64,000 nt of DNA, from the NCBI GenBank assembly GCA_033239525.1, contig BSYO01000022.1, positions 14,890,923-14,954,922 on the forward strand, read 5' to 3'. Each line of letters starts with the position of its first letter. The stretch's first letter is position 1. A program made the translations under genes and the position numbers. The notes under the pieces were generated by a model, which did no database searches, was not told where the DNA came from, and saw only the letters and a program-made list of their open reading frames with translations. This document shows, piece after piece, positions 54,587 through 64,000 of this stretch. The DNA is from Nepenthes gracilis. Its lineage: Eukaryota > Streptophyta > Magnoliopsida > Caryophyllales > Nepenthaceae.

Positions 54587-57500
54587 TGTGAGATCCAAAA
54601 TTTTATCGGCCTACATAAAATATGAATCGGCCTCCTCCCATGAAAAAAAATCCAGTCCGGCCCTGTAATCAAGCCCGGCTTCCTTTTGTGAATAAAGATT
54701 GGCCCTTTAGAATCACAAACGGCCCAAAAAGGGTTGGCCAGCAGCGGAGTGAGCCGAGCAGTTGGCCTAAAATTAACTAATAGTAACTAAAGACAAAAAC
54801 AAACTTTATTGTTAGAATCCAACTAGGCGGCGATCAAATGAAGTAAACCAATGTAGTTATCCACCTACCCTCTGAAGAGAAGTATGGGAGTAAGTAACTT
54901 ACCCTACTTACTTTACTAAACCCCTCCTCTATATAAACCCTGCACTAGTTGATGCACGGGCAAGCAGAAGGAAGAGAGTGACCGAAAAAAGCTTCAAGAC
55001 GGTAAAAATCTAAGCGATCAACTCTCAGGTAAGTTACTTAAGACGCTACTCTTTAAGTTCTGTTTTTAAGAATACTGCACGTGTACTCTGCTTTGAAGTT
55101 CATGCTCTGTTTTGAAATTCATGCTTTACTGCAAGTTACTCTGTTTTAAAATTCATACTCTGTTTTTACTTTCAGAACATTTCGAGTATACTTCACCTTT
55201 AAAATCCCAGATCGTTAAGTATTCTCCCGTTTTTCAACGACCAGTTTTAAGAAAGGCTGCAATATCTCTCTTCGATTTAAGTTACCTGTCGATTTACTGC
55301 TGTATTTAGTTTGTTTCTCTTTAACTGCCGGTTCCTCGTCTGTATTCATTATGTTTCTGTCAACTGGGCTTTGCATGTTGAAACCGAAATCGGCCCCCTT
55401 TTTGCATATTCAAAATTGGAATCAGCCTTCCTTCATGAAAGTGAACTCGGCCTTTCTTCATGAAAATTTTGAAACCAACATAGGCTGCATTGAAATCGGC
55501 CATTCTGCATTGCATTATGAATTCGGCTGTGCATATAGAAAACAAAATCGGCCCTTAGCATGGAAAATCAAATCGGTCCCTTCATGTAAAAATCAAACCG
55601 GCCTCTTTTACATTAAAATCGAAGGCGGCCCTTGAGATAAAAATCAAAATCGGTTTTGAAATCGAATTCGGCCCTGTGCATCGAAGTCGAAATCGGCTTT
55701 GTGCATTAAAATCGAATTCTGCAGAAAAATCAAAATCGGCTTATGCATCGGCACTGTACATCGAAGTCGAAATCGGCCCTTGCATTGCAAACTTGAAATC
55801 GGCTGCTTTGCATGAACTTTCGAAATCGGCCCCTTGCTTTGTAAACTTGAAATCGGCTGCATGAAATCGAACTTGGCCCTTGCGTTAAAAATCGAAATTG
55901 GGCCTTGCATCAAAAACCGAAATCGGCTTGAGAATCGGAACCAAAATCAGCCTTTGTAGATTCTATCAAAATCGGCCTGTCAAACTCAGCCCTGGTGTTA
56001 GAAATCAAAATCGGTTTGTCAAAACCAAAGTCGGTCTCTATAGATTTAATCGAAATCGGCTCTGAAATCAAGTTCGGTTTTGTTGCAATCAAGTCTGGTT
56101 GCTCAAACAAGAAAAAAATCGAGTTCGGATTCTTGAAGAATCAAGTTCGTCCTTTTAAAATCCAGTCCGCTCCTTTCACACGAAAAAATCAACTCCAGCC
56201 CTTTTGAAAAGAGGTCCGTCCGGCTTGTGCAAAACCAGTCCGGCTTCGTGCATGTTAAACCCAATCTGGCTTCGCGCATGTAAAATGAAGTCCGGCCCTT
56301 TTTGTATGAATTAATGAAGTCCAACCCTTTTGCAAGAATAAATCAAGTCCGGCCATGTTTATGCACTGTTCATGTTAAAATCAAGTCTGGCTTTGTGCAT
56401 ATTAAAATCCAGTTCGGCTTTGTGCATACTAAAATTAGGTCCGGCCCTTAAAGCACGAAAGCACAACAACTCCGGCTTTTTGTTAAAAAAAAAAAGAACT
56501 CCGGCTTTTTGTTGAAAAAGAACTCCGGCTTTTTGATGAAAAAGGAACTTCGGCTTTTGTTGAAAAACGAATTCCGGCTTTTTGAGAAACAACACTCTGG
56601 CTTTTTCAGTGCTCCGGCTTTTTGAGAAAAAGCACTCCGGCATTTTGAGCACCCCGGCTTTTTGAGAGAAAAGGAACTCCGACTTTTTGAGCACTCGGCT
56701 TTTTGAAAAAAAAAACAGAGAAAAAAAAAGCACTCCGGCTTTTTGAGCACTCCAGCTTCTTTTGAACACTCCGATTTTTTGAGAAAAAGCACTCCGGCTT
56801 TCCTTAAGCAAAATCAAGTCCGGCCTCTCTTGTATAAAGAAAATCACAATCGGCTTTTGTGTGAAGAAAATGAAGTCCGGCCTCCCTTCTCATAAGATCC
56901 AAATAAAGATAAACTTTGAACCGGCTTTATGAAAAGACGAATAAGTTCTGACTATAGCTTTGGGAGATAAGGTCCTCCGGCATGACTTAGAACTTTATGG
57001 TAGAAATCGAAGATAACTCTGTCCATGGAGTTAATCATGGTCCGCCCTGTCCTCGGGGCGTTACGGTCAGGAGGAAAGCGAACTCTGTCCATGAAGCTAT
57101 TTGTGGTTCGCCCTGTCCTCGGGGCATTACGATCAGGACGAAAACATAGTTTCTGGCCTACCTTCGGGTGGCACACCAATCCCACGAGACCGGATACTTC
57201 TATTCAGTTATCGACCTTGGATTGTGTGGACTGAATACAATCTATCCTCGATTAATGCCTCCTCCGTAAGCAAAAGAATAAGAGAAGACTCTATGATGAA
57301 ACTGACTCTGTTTTTTGCTCTAACATTCGGTTCGACCCTCATCCGGATAAGTATTAATTTTAGTATTACATATGATTCTGTTCTGATTCCTCCTGCATTG
57401 ATTTCTTTAGTTTTCTGATCCGCTACTGTTTATTAATATTTATGGATCCGCCTGACAACACAAATATTTTATGATAATCGGCATGTACCTTGTTGAGCTC

Positions 57501-57835
57501 CAGCTCACTGTTTTCTATTTTTTTCCCTTATAGATAAAATTTTAGAGCTTGTGCCTGACGAGTTGGAGTAATTAGAGCTTGTCTGAAGAATTATTAAAGA
57601 CTCGAAAACTTATTTTGGAGAATATCATTGTAATGACTTGATTATGATTCAAAGACTTTTATGGTTAGACATTTTTTATTATGTACTCAAAAATGAATAT
57701 TTTGGAATGAAGAAGAATGCTTCCGCAGGATGTTAGACTAACTTCCGCTATACTTCTTACGGTTAAAAGTATATGGGTCCTAAATGGCATTCAAATCCTG
57801 TGTTGCAAAAAAAAAAAAAATCTCGTTCCGTCACA
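54587..57835 (+). repeat. 3' LTR of the Tekay-like gypsy
   Basis: Matches the 5' LTR end to end. TATA box TATATAAA at 54930-54937, donor CTCTCAG|GTAAGTTAC at 55028, CGG-rich field 55365-56930. Confidence 0.93.
55365..56930 (+). repeat. Degenerate CGG-rich short repeat field in the 3' LTR
   Basis: Copy of 47505-49080 with the same three-part order; differences are mostly single substitutions and changes in A-run length. Confidence 0.85.
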
Positions 57836-60722
57836 CGTGTTAAAAAATTTAGATTTAACATATAATATATTCGGCTGATTCAGATGTTGGTTCAATAGTT
57901 AGTTCGGAGTCAACAAGGGTGAATTTCTTTAACTACTTTTAGTACAATTTTTTAAGGACTCAGTTTTTGGTTTGTGACTGATTTAATGGATAGTTTGTGG
58001 GTCGGTTCATTCTGATTTTTCTACAATTTATGAACCGGCTTGATGAACTAGTTCACTATATATGAGCTAAAATTTAGCCTGCTAGCCGGTTCATCCAGTT
58101 GATTCAATGATTGGTTCGAGGATGGGTTCAAGTCTTATTTTACTATTTTAATATTTTATTATTATCTTATTTTATACTAATAAATTTTTGGGTGCCGGTT
58201 TAACTGGTCTGAAACCAAAACTGGATCGGTTTAGTGGCCCTAACTTCCAGCGGATGGAACGCAAGTGGCTAGTCTGGCAGCTTCTAAAGCTCAGTTTAGT
58301 ATTATTTCCAAGGTATTTTTGGTCACAATTTCATAGTTGGCAGTTCAACCTCAGTACTGGATAATTAGGCTGGGTCAAGTGCTGGTTCAACCAGTTCCGA
58401 GCCATTTTGGTTTATTTCTTCGAACTGCTAAATTCAGCATCAATGATGCTAAGATCAGTTTGGTCCAATTTAGGAGGCCGGTTCAGTACTCATCTCTGGA
58501 AGTTTGAGGTGGCTGGTTAGCCAGTAAATACTTTAGCCTCAGTATATTATACATTGGCTGGGCTGGCTGCCGGTTTAGACAAATTTGGTCCAATTCAGTC
58601 CACTTTTCCCGCCCTGCTAGGTTCAGTATCATCAGGAATGATCAGAGACCAGTGCTGTTATCACTGGTTTTAATGCCAACTTGAAACCAGTTCTTGACTG
58701 GTTTGGGGAGTCCTCTTACTGCCAAGAGACTTGTATTTAAAAAATCATTTGGTTTGTGGCTGGTCCAAGCTAATTTTTTGGCTAGTTCAGGTCATATTTT
58801 ACTGACAGAGATTCTACATTAGTATTTTCTGTTACAGCCAATTTCGGTTTCTATTTTGATCACCGGTTCACAGCTGGTTTAGGGACAAATTTTATAGAGT
58901 GATGCTTCACATCGCTACAAGACACTTAAGTCACTTTAGTTGCCAGTTCTGCCAATTTGGGGCTTGGATTTTTGGCTGAAATTTTAAATATCAGCATAAC
59001 TGCTGGGGATGGGTTTGTTACTGATGTGGGACCTAGTTTAGTGACCGGTTCATCTCATTTCCATGAGCCGTTTGGTCACAACATAAATAAAGTATTAGGC
59101 TTGTTGTACACAAAATTTGGGACTGTTTGGAGACTATTCGGTCGCCGGTTAAACCGAGTTACAAAGGATGTTTTGCCTCTGAATTCTTCCTCCACATTAC
59201 AGCCGAGTATAACTTATGCCAATATGATGATATGAGTAAAAATATAAAACAAAGCAAGTATTAGAATGATAATATTTAAAAGAATGATCAATAAATAGTA
59301 CCAAAGGAAGAAAAGATTCAAGTACACTTGTCAAAATATTTGGCTGCACTCCTTTCTCCTACTGATTTTTGGGTTCTACTCCTTAAATTCTCTCTCTCTC
59401 GGTTTCTGGTTTCTTCTGCTTTTCCTTCTGTTTTCTCTCCTTATATCCCACAATTTTCTTTCCTTATTCCTCTTCTCTCTTCCTCCCACGTTCTTATATT
59501 AATTTGGAATTAAGGTGCTGAGTCACCAGCCCTCTTACAGCTCCTAATTTTTCCTTCCGCATTTTCAACCGTGTGGCTTAATTAGTGCTGTATCATCACC
59601 TATTTTGTCACCTAATTATGCTGCCTTGTATTTCTTACTAATTGGTTGAGAATGGCTGATGTTGTGCTGCTTGTGTCACCCCTTTTTCTCCCTTGCAATT
59701 TCAGCTTCTGCTGTGGTCAAAATTGGATGCGGCTATTGCCTCTTCAGCAGCTGCAGCTGATTCCATTTTAGCAGCTTATTGTTGCTTCCTTCTGTTTTCC
59801 TATTACTTATTTGGCTAAGTGAATGAGCCATCATGTTGTTGAGGAGGCTGCCAAGTCGATTGTTAATTTATCTTCTAATATATACAGCTATCTATACCCT
59901 AAAATATTTTCAACTGAATTATGTTGCAGCCCCCTTCTCTTGCTGATTTACTGCTACCCGGTTTCCTTCCTTAAAATGCATGGCTGCTACTGCCCGAATT
60001 GCTGATGTATGCAGCCATAAGTTGCTTCTTTATTTCCCCCAAATTTGCTAAGTGTTGGTGACTTGCTAAACCAGGTTGCATCTTGGTTGGGAAAAGCTCC
60101 AAATTTTGGTGCTTGTGGGCCTCTACCGTGGAGTTTGCTTCAGCTACTTGCTAAAGTAAGCAGTAATAAGCTGCTTTTTAATCCCTCCTAATTTTTCTAA
60201 GTGTTGGAAAGTTGCTGCTCGGGTGATATCTTAGCCGAAGAAGTCCCCAATTTACATGTTGTAGCTGCTGCGGGGTTTACTACATTGTGCTGTTTCCTAG
60301 ATTTTGCTGTGTGCCGAGCCTCCATTGCTGAATTTTTGCCTCCATCTTAGCTGAATTTTAGTCACATTGTCACCTAAGTCCTTCCTCCGTAACCGGATTT
60401 TAATTTGGTTGCTAATTAGATCAATTTCGATGACTAACCATCGTCCCACCTTTTAAAGTTAATTCGGTTGTCATTCAGATCAATTAATTATGATCATGTA
60501 GGTCCGTTGGATTTAATTTGCTTCGTAGCTACATCCCGAAAGAATTTTGTACAACATTTTCTTGTGTTGAAAAAAAAACGATCAAATTAGAAATAATTTA
60601 TCAGTTTTATTCTATAGTAATTCAAAACAAAATATCAAAGAATATAGATAAAGGGAAATATGAGAGAAAAAAATAAATATATACATATCAATGATATAAT
60701 TGAATGTGGGCTTTACAGAGGA

Positions 60723-61495
60723 TGCATAGTCATTTATTCAAAATGACAAAATAAGATTGAAGAGATTGTTGTGATATTTCATGTAATTGTGACTTCTAAT
60801 TACATCAATTTGGTAAAACTTATTCAAATTCTGCGTAATCTTCATTGCCTTTATATTGTTCAATTTCATTGAAAATCATTGATAATTGTTCTTATAACTC
60901 TTGAATTTTAATCTTGACACGGCATTAAATTTCAGATAGTTATGATTGATTATATGATATTATTACTCTTGGATATTTGATATTTTTATCCAAAAATATT
61001 TGTTGATTATTGATATTGTTAATTATATTATTTGTTAAATTTTTAGCTCACTCATGTGTTTTCTCAGCTCAAGCGTAAAGAAAATTAATAGTGAATTAGA
61101 GGGGATTGTTCATTTGGTTTGAATATTTTTAGGCAGAGACGATTTCAACGCCTTGCTATGTTTATGACGATGGATGGAAAACTTCTTTGGCTTTTTGAAT
61201 AGATGTTGGATTTTTTTAACTGGACTATGCTTCCTTGATTTTTATTTTTATTTATGGGCACTTTATATATCTCTTTATTTAAAAAAGTTAATTTTATAAT
61301 AATATTTTATTAATTATAAATTTATAATTAGTATTTATAATTTAAATTTTTTCACTTGGACGATCAGGGTAGAATCTAATGATTTGGGTTTTCAATTAAA
61401 ATGGTTCTAAGAAAAATATAAATTATTGTCTGTTTGATTTTTCTTGTTTATATACAGTTTAAAATTTTTATATTTTTAAGGTAAATACTTTTATG
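60723..61495 (+). repeat. 3' LTR piece 3 (end) of the ancient plus-strand gypsy
   Basis: 60775-61490 is collinear with 32958-33595. The last part (TTTTAAGGTAAATACTTTT, about 61475-61493) aligns with AATTTAGAATACTTTTT before the putative decayed PBS at 33601. 61496-61585 is AT-rich flank with nothing recognised. Confidence 0.6.
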
Positions 61496-61585
61496 TTTAA
61501 AATGGTTATTTTTTATGTTGATGCAATTTTTTAAAAGTTGTTAAATTATTTGTATAAACAAAAAAAAAATTAGATAATAGAAAAC

Positions 61586-62255
61586 TGTTGGGGTCACTCC
61601 CGAGTGGCCTTTGTCCGCGGACTCCATTGGAATAATGGACGAGGACTTTTGCTTGGTGCGTCATGTCCGAGAGGACTTGGGCCGAGACTCCATCCACGCG
61701 TCGTTGACTTATTCTCTCATTAATGATGCAAGGGTCGCAATAAATGCGGGCATTGGAAGTTGGTGGCCGCCACAACTTCAAAGACAGTTGCGGGCACACG
61801 CGTGCGTGTCGTCGCGGCGGCTGTGGCAGTAACCTACCCGCCACCACAGGCGCTAGGGTGGCTGGGTAGACTCTAGGGTAGTGAATAATATATATATTTA
61901 TTCATGTATATATATAGGTGTCTTGAGATCATTTAATGTGTGTGAGAGAGGTTGGTGAGTTGTGGTGTGTGCTTTTGTGAGCAACCACTTTGTGAGTTTT
62001 GTGAGAGAAACACCTTAGAGAGAAAGTTGTACACTTGTGATTGTTTCACTTTAGTTTGAGCTTGTGTAGCTAACACTTGTAAACAATCCTTTATAGTGTA
62101 TTCTTTCGTGGTTTTTTTTTACTTAACGAAGGGTTTTCCACGTTAAATTCGTGTGTTCACTCTCATATTTCTCTCTACCTCTCTCGGCCGTCCGAGAGCT
62201 TTGCTCTGTTCTGTCCGGCGTTGTGTCCGCTCGGTCTTCAGCGTTTGCCCCAACA
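61586..62255 (+). repeat. 5' LTR of the Tork-like copia
   Basis: 670 bp with 8-bp inverted ends TGTTGGGG...CCCCAACA. TATA tract TATATATATAGG at about 61907-61918, GAGAGAG leader afterwards. Left flank bases AAAAC could be the target duplication, but the other side is not visible. Confidence 0.88.
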
Positions 62256-62257
62256 AG

Positions 62258-62269
62258 TGGTATCGAGCC
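62258..62269 (+). promoter_or_regulatory. Primer binding site of the Tork-like copia
   Basis: TGGTATCGAGCC, two nt after the LTR; close to the Met-tRNA type TGGTATCAGAGCC. Confidence 0.8.
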
Positions 62270-62308
62270 GGGTTGTTTGTGCGGTGATCTTTTTGCTTGT
62301 TATCAAAA

Positions 62309-63070
62309 ATGGAGTTTGGCGGCAAGATGGTTTGTTTGAGCGGTTCAAACTTTGACATCCGGCGAGCAAAATGTCCGACTTGCTTTTCGTCAAGTCTATG
62401 CACGATCCGGTCTTCTCCTCCGAAAAACGTCGAGCGAAAACGGACGAGGTCCTCAGGCGTTGGAGCACAAACAGGTGTGCGGGTTCATCAGGCAATTTGT
62501 GAACGAGAACGTGTATAACCATGTTCGTAGAGAGACAAATGCCAAAGCCCTTTGGGAGAAGCTCGAGAAGCTCTTTGCCTCCAAATCTGGTAACAATAAA
62601 ATTTACCATTTGATGCGGTTGGTCCATATCCGGTACAAGGACGGATCTTCTGTTGCCGACCACCTAAATGAGTTTGAGGGATGCGTGGACCGGCTCAACA
62701 GTATGGGCATTAAGTTCGAGGACGAAGTGCTAGGACTTTGGCTCCTAGCAACCCTCCCGGACTCTTGGGAAACCATGAGGGTCACGATCGCCAACACAGC
62801 TCCAAACAGTGTGGTGACACTGGAGATGGTGAAGGGAGCGATCTTTGAGCGAGGAAGTCTGACGGCTTTCTCAGGGAACGTCTACCTCTCAGCAGCCCGA
62901 GGTCCTTGTCACGGAATCAAGGGGAAGAAGCCGAGGACGTGGCCCAAAGTCTGAAGACAAAGGGCGGAGTAAGTCACGTTCCCGGTATCAAGACATGGAG
63001 TGCCATCATTGTGGCAAGAAGGGCCACATCAAAAAAGTTCTCTCTGAATGGAAGCGTGAGAACGCTTGGG
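62309..63070 (+). pseudogene. copia gag (UBN2-type) with CCHC knuckle
   Basis: ATG 62309 (MEFGGKMVCLSGSNF) starts in one frame; a frameshift near 62350-62500 moves the body to the 62352-62954 frame (ALWEKLEKLFASKSGNNKIY, LPDSWETMRVTIAN). A CHHCGKKGHI knuckle near 62998 is in yet another frame. Family role: capsid and RNA binding. Confidence 0.85.
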
Positions 63071-64000
63071 AAGCGGCGCGAAAAGAGGCGAGGCGAGGAA
63101 GAGTCCTCGGTCTGTTGTTGTGAGGAGGGATCTCCTCTTAACTTGTGAGTCCGAGGACTTGATGGGCCGTGGCGAGAAGGTCCTCGGGTGGGTAGTGGAC
63201 TGCGCGCTTGATCCACGTTACCTCCGAGAGAATCTGTTCTCCATTTATACTCCTTGTGCCCTGTGAGTGCCGAGAATGGGCAATAAGCGACGTCCGAGTT
63301 CATAGGGCGAGGAGACATCACGTTGGTGATAAATCACTGGAGCCAAAGGTGACTCTAAAGGGCGTCCGCACGTCCACGACATCGAGCTAAACATCATCTC
63401 GGTTAGGCGGGATGATAAAGGTTACTGCAGCGTCTTCTGTGACGGCAGTATCAAAATGACCAAGGGCTCCATGGTCATTGCCCGAGGACCTAAGGCATCT
63501 GGCCTTTATGTTTTGAAAGCTCAGGCTGAAGTGGCTGAGGTGAATGCCACGAGGAGTGTGGAGTCCTCGAACCTTTGGCACAAGAGGCTCGGACACATGA
63601 GTGAGCGTGGCATGGGTCACTTGGCCAGGAAGGGTCTCATCCCTGAGATGGATGGAGACATGCCCAGGACGTGTCCTCACTGCATGGCGGGGAAACAAAG
63701 AAGAGTCTCCTTCTCCGGAGACGTAACTTCCAGGAAGTCCGAGATCTTGGAGCTTGTACACACGGACGTGTGTGGCCCTCTCCCGGAGAAGTCTTTTGGA
63801 GGTGCCACGATGCTTGTGACCTTCATGACGATTGCTCAAGGAAGGCTGTGGGTGTTTCCACCAAGACCCGAGACCGGAGTCGCGGAAATATTTCAACGAT
63901 TTCACGTCCTTGTTGAGCGGGAGGCAGGAGGAGACTAAAGGCAATAAGGAGCGACAACGGTGGCGAGTACATTGGGCGGTTTGATGCCTACTACGTGAGC
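63071..64000 (+). pseudogene. copia protease, pre-integrase and integrase start
   Basis: Protease is recognisable (WVVD at about 63193) but reads DCA instead of DSG and is frame-broken to about 63400. From 63420 the frame is open: VFCDGSIKMTKGSMVIARG, the HHCC domain (WHKRLGHMSERGMGHL ... CPHCMAGKQRRVSF) and the first integrase Asp (LVHTDVCGPL). A further frameshift near 63935 precedes the window edge. Confidence 0.85.

Larger units (their letters stand above)
46711..57835 (+). mobile_element. Tekay-like Ty3/gypsy chromovirus, nearly complete
   Basis: Two LTRs of 3275 and 3249 bp, PBS, one long gag-pol frame, PPT. The 5-bp target duplication is CGGGT (46706-46710) against CGTGT (57836-57840), one mismatch. 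The LTRs are very similar but carry scattered substitutions and small indels, so it is not a recent insertion. It has the fewest coding lesions of all elements here. Confidence 0.93.
45635..60717 (-). mobile_element. Second large minus-strand solo LTR, split by a gypsy element
   Basis: Left part 45635-46710, right part 57841-60717, together about 3.95 kb. On the minus strand it begins TGTAAAGCCCACATTC at 60717, like the LTR at 29609 (TGTAAGGCCCAAATTC). It ends ...CCGTGACT at 45635, one base off the expected CCGTGACA. Flanked by GAGGA at 45630-45634 and 60718-60722. A GATATAAGG box (about 59440), GAGAGAGAGA leader (59385-59400) and AT-rich interior match the plan of the other minus-strand LTRs. 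No ORF in either part is supported. Confidence 0.6.
61586..64000 (+). mobile_element. Tork-like Ty1/copia element, right end outside window
   Basis: 5' LTR, PBS, gag, protease, pre-integrase and start of integrase in copia order, running off the edge. Frames are broken in gag and protease, so this copy is inactive. Confidence 0.88.

Noticed and set aside
57836..60700. Short plus-strand ORFs (for example 58957-59235)
   Set aside because: No domain or codon bias seen; the region fits a minus-strand LTR with a TATA box and GA-rich leader.

Overview
The window is nuclear DNA of a flowering plant, probably a eudicot, from a heterochromatic, gene-poor region. All recognisable protein sequence belongs to plant transposable elements: a Sirevirus copia, a Tork-like copia, three Ty3/gypsy chromoviruses, two Tat-lineage gypsy elements, a PIF/Harbinger-type MITE, several solo LTRs and one LINE ORF1-like (DUF4283) relic. 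I found no convincing single-copy host gene, rRNA or tRNA gene, and nothing prokaryotic.

Layout. 1-9320: Sirevirus copia on the minus strand (3' LTR cut by the window edge) with gag, a broken pol and an extra ORF in the env position. That ORF is preceded by a TATA box and a GT-AG intron of exactly 600 bp. It is inserted in the 3' LTR of a minus-strand Tekay-like gypsy (9321-18117), whose RT is in turn split by a plus-strand solo LTR (11971-13486, TSD GTCTG). 18118-23890: Tat element (+) with gag and integrase remnants, no PR-RT-RNase H, a 40-bp tandem repeat and an antisense ORF. 24090-27988: DUF4283 pseudogene with an internal duplication and a 510-bp LTR insertion (TSD TGTTG).

From about 29.6 to 61.5 kb the sequence can be read as one very old plus-strand gypsy whose LTRs are split by later insertions. 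The 5' LTR holds a 3.0-kb minus-strand solo LTR (29932-32952, TSD TTATT). The 3' LTR holds a MITE (38712-45483, TSD TAA) and a second minus-strand solo LTR (45635-60717, putative TSD GAGGA). The MITE carries a non-autonomous Tat element (39040-45240, TSD AATAA) with no gag-pol but up to three antisense transcription units. The second solo LTR carries the best-preserved element of the window, a plus-strand Tekay-like gypsy (46711-57835) with 3.25-kb LTRs. A Tork-like copia begins at 61586 and runs off the right edge.

How parts work together. Several elements of different superfamilies share one 5' architecture: TATA box, GA/CT-rich leader, then a consensus splice donor, with an acceptor directly before the gag or extra-ORF start codon. 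This suggests that spliced leaders are a common expression strategy here. All boundaries and domain calls were read by eye from the sequence; no alignment or database search was run.
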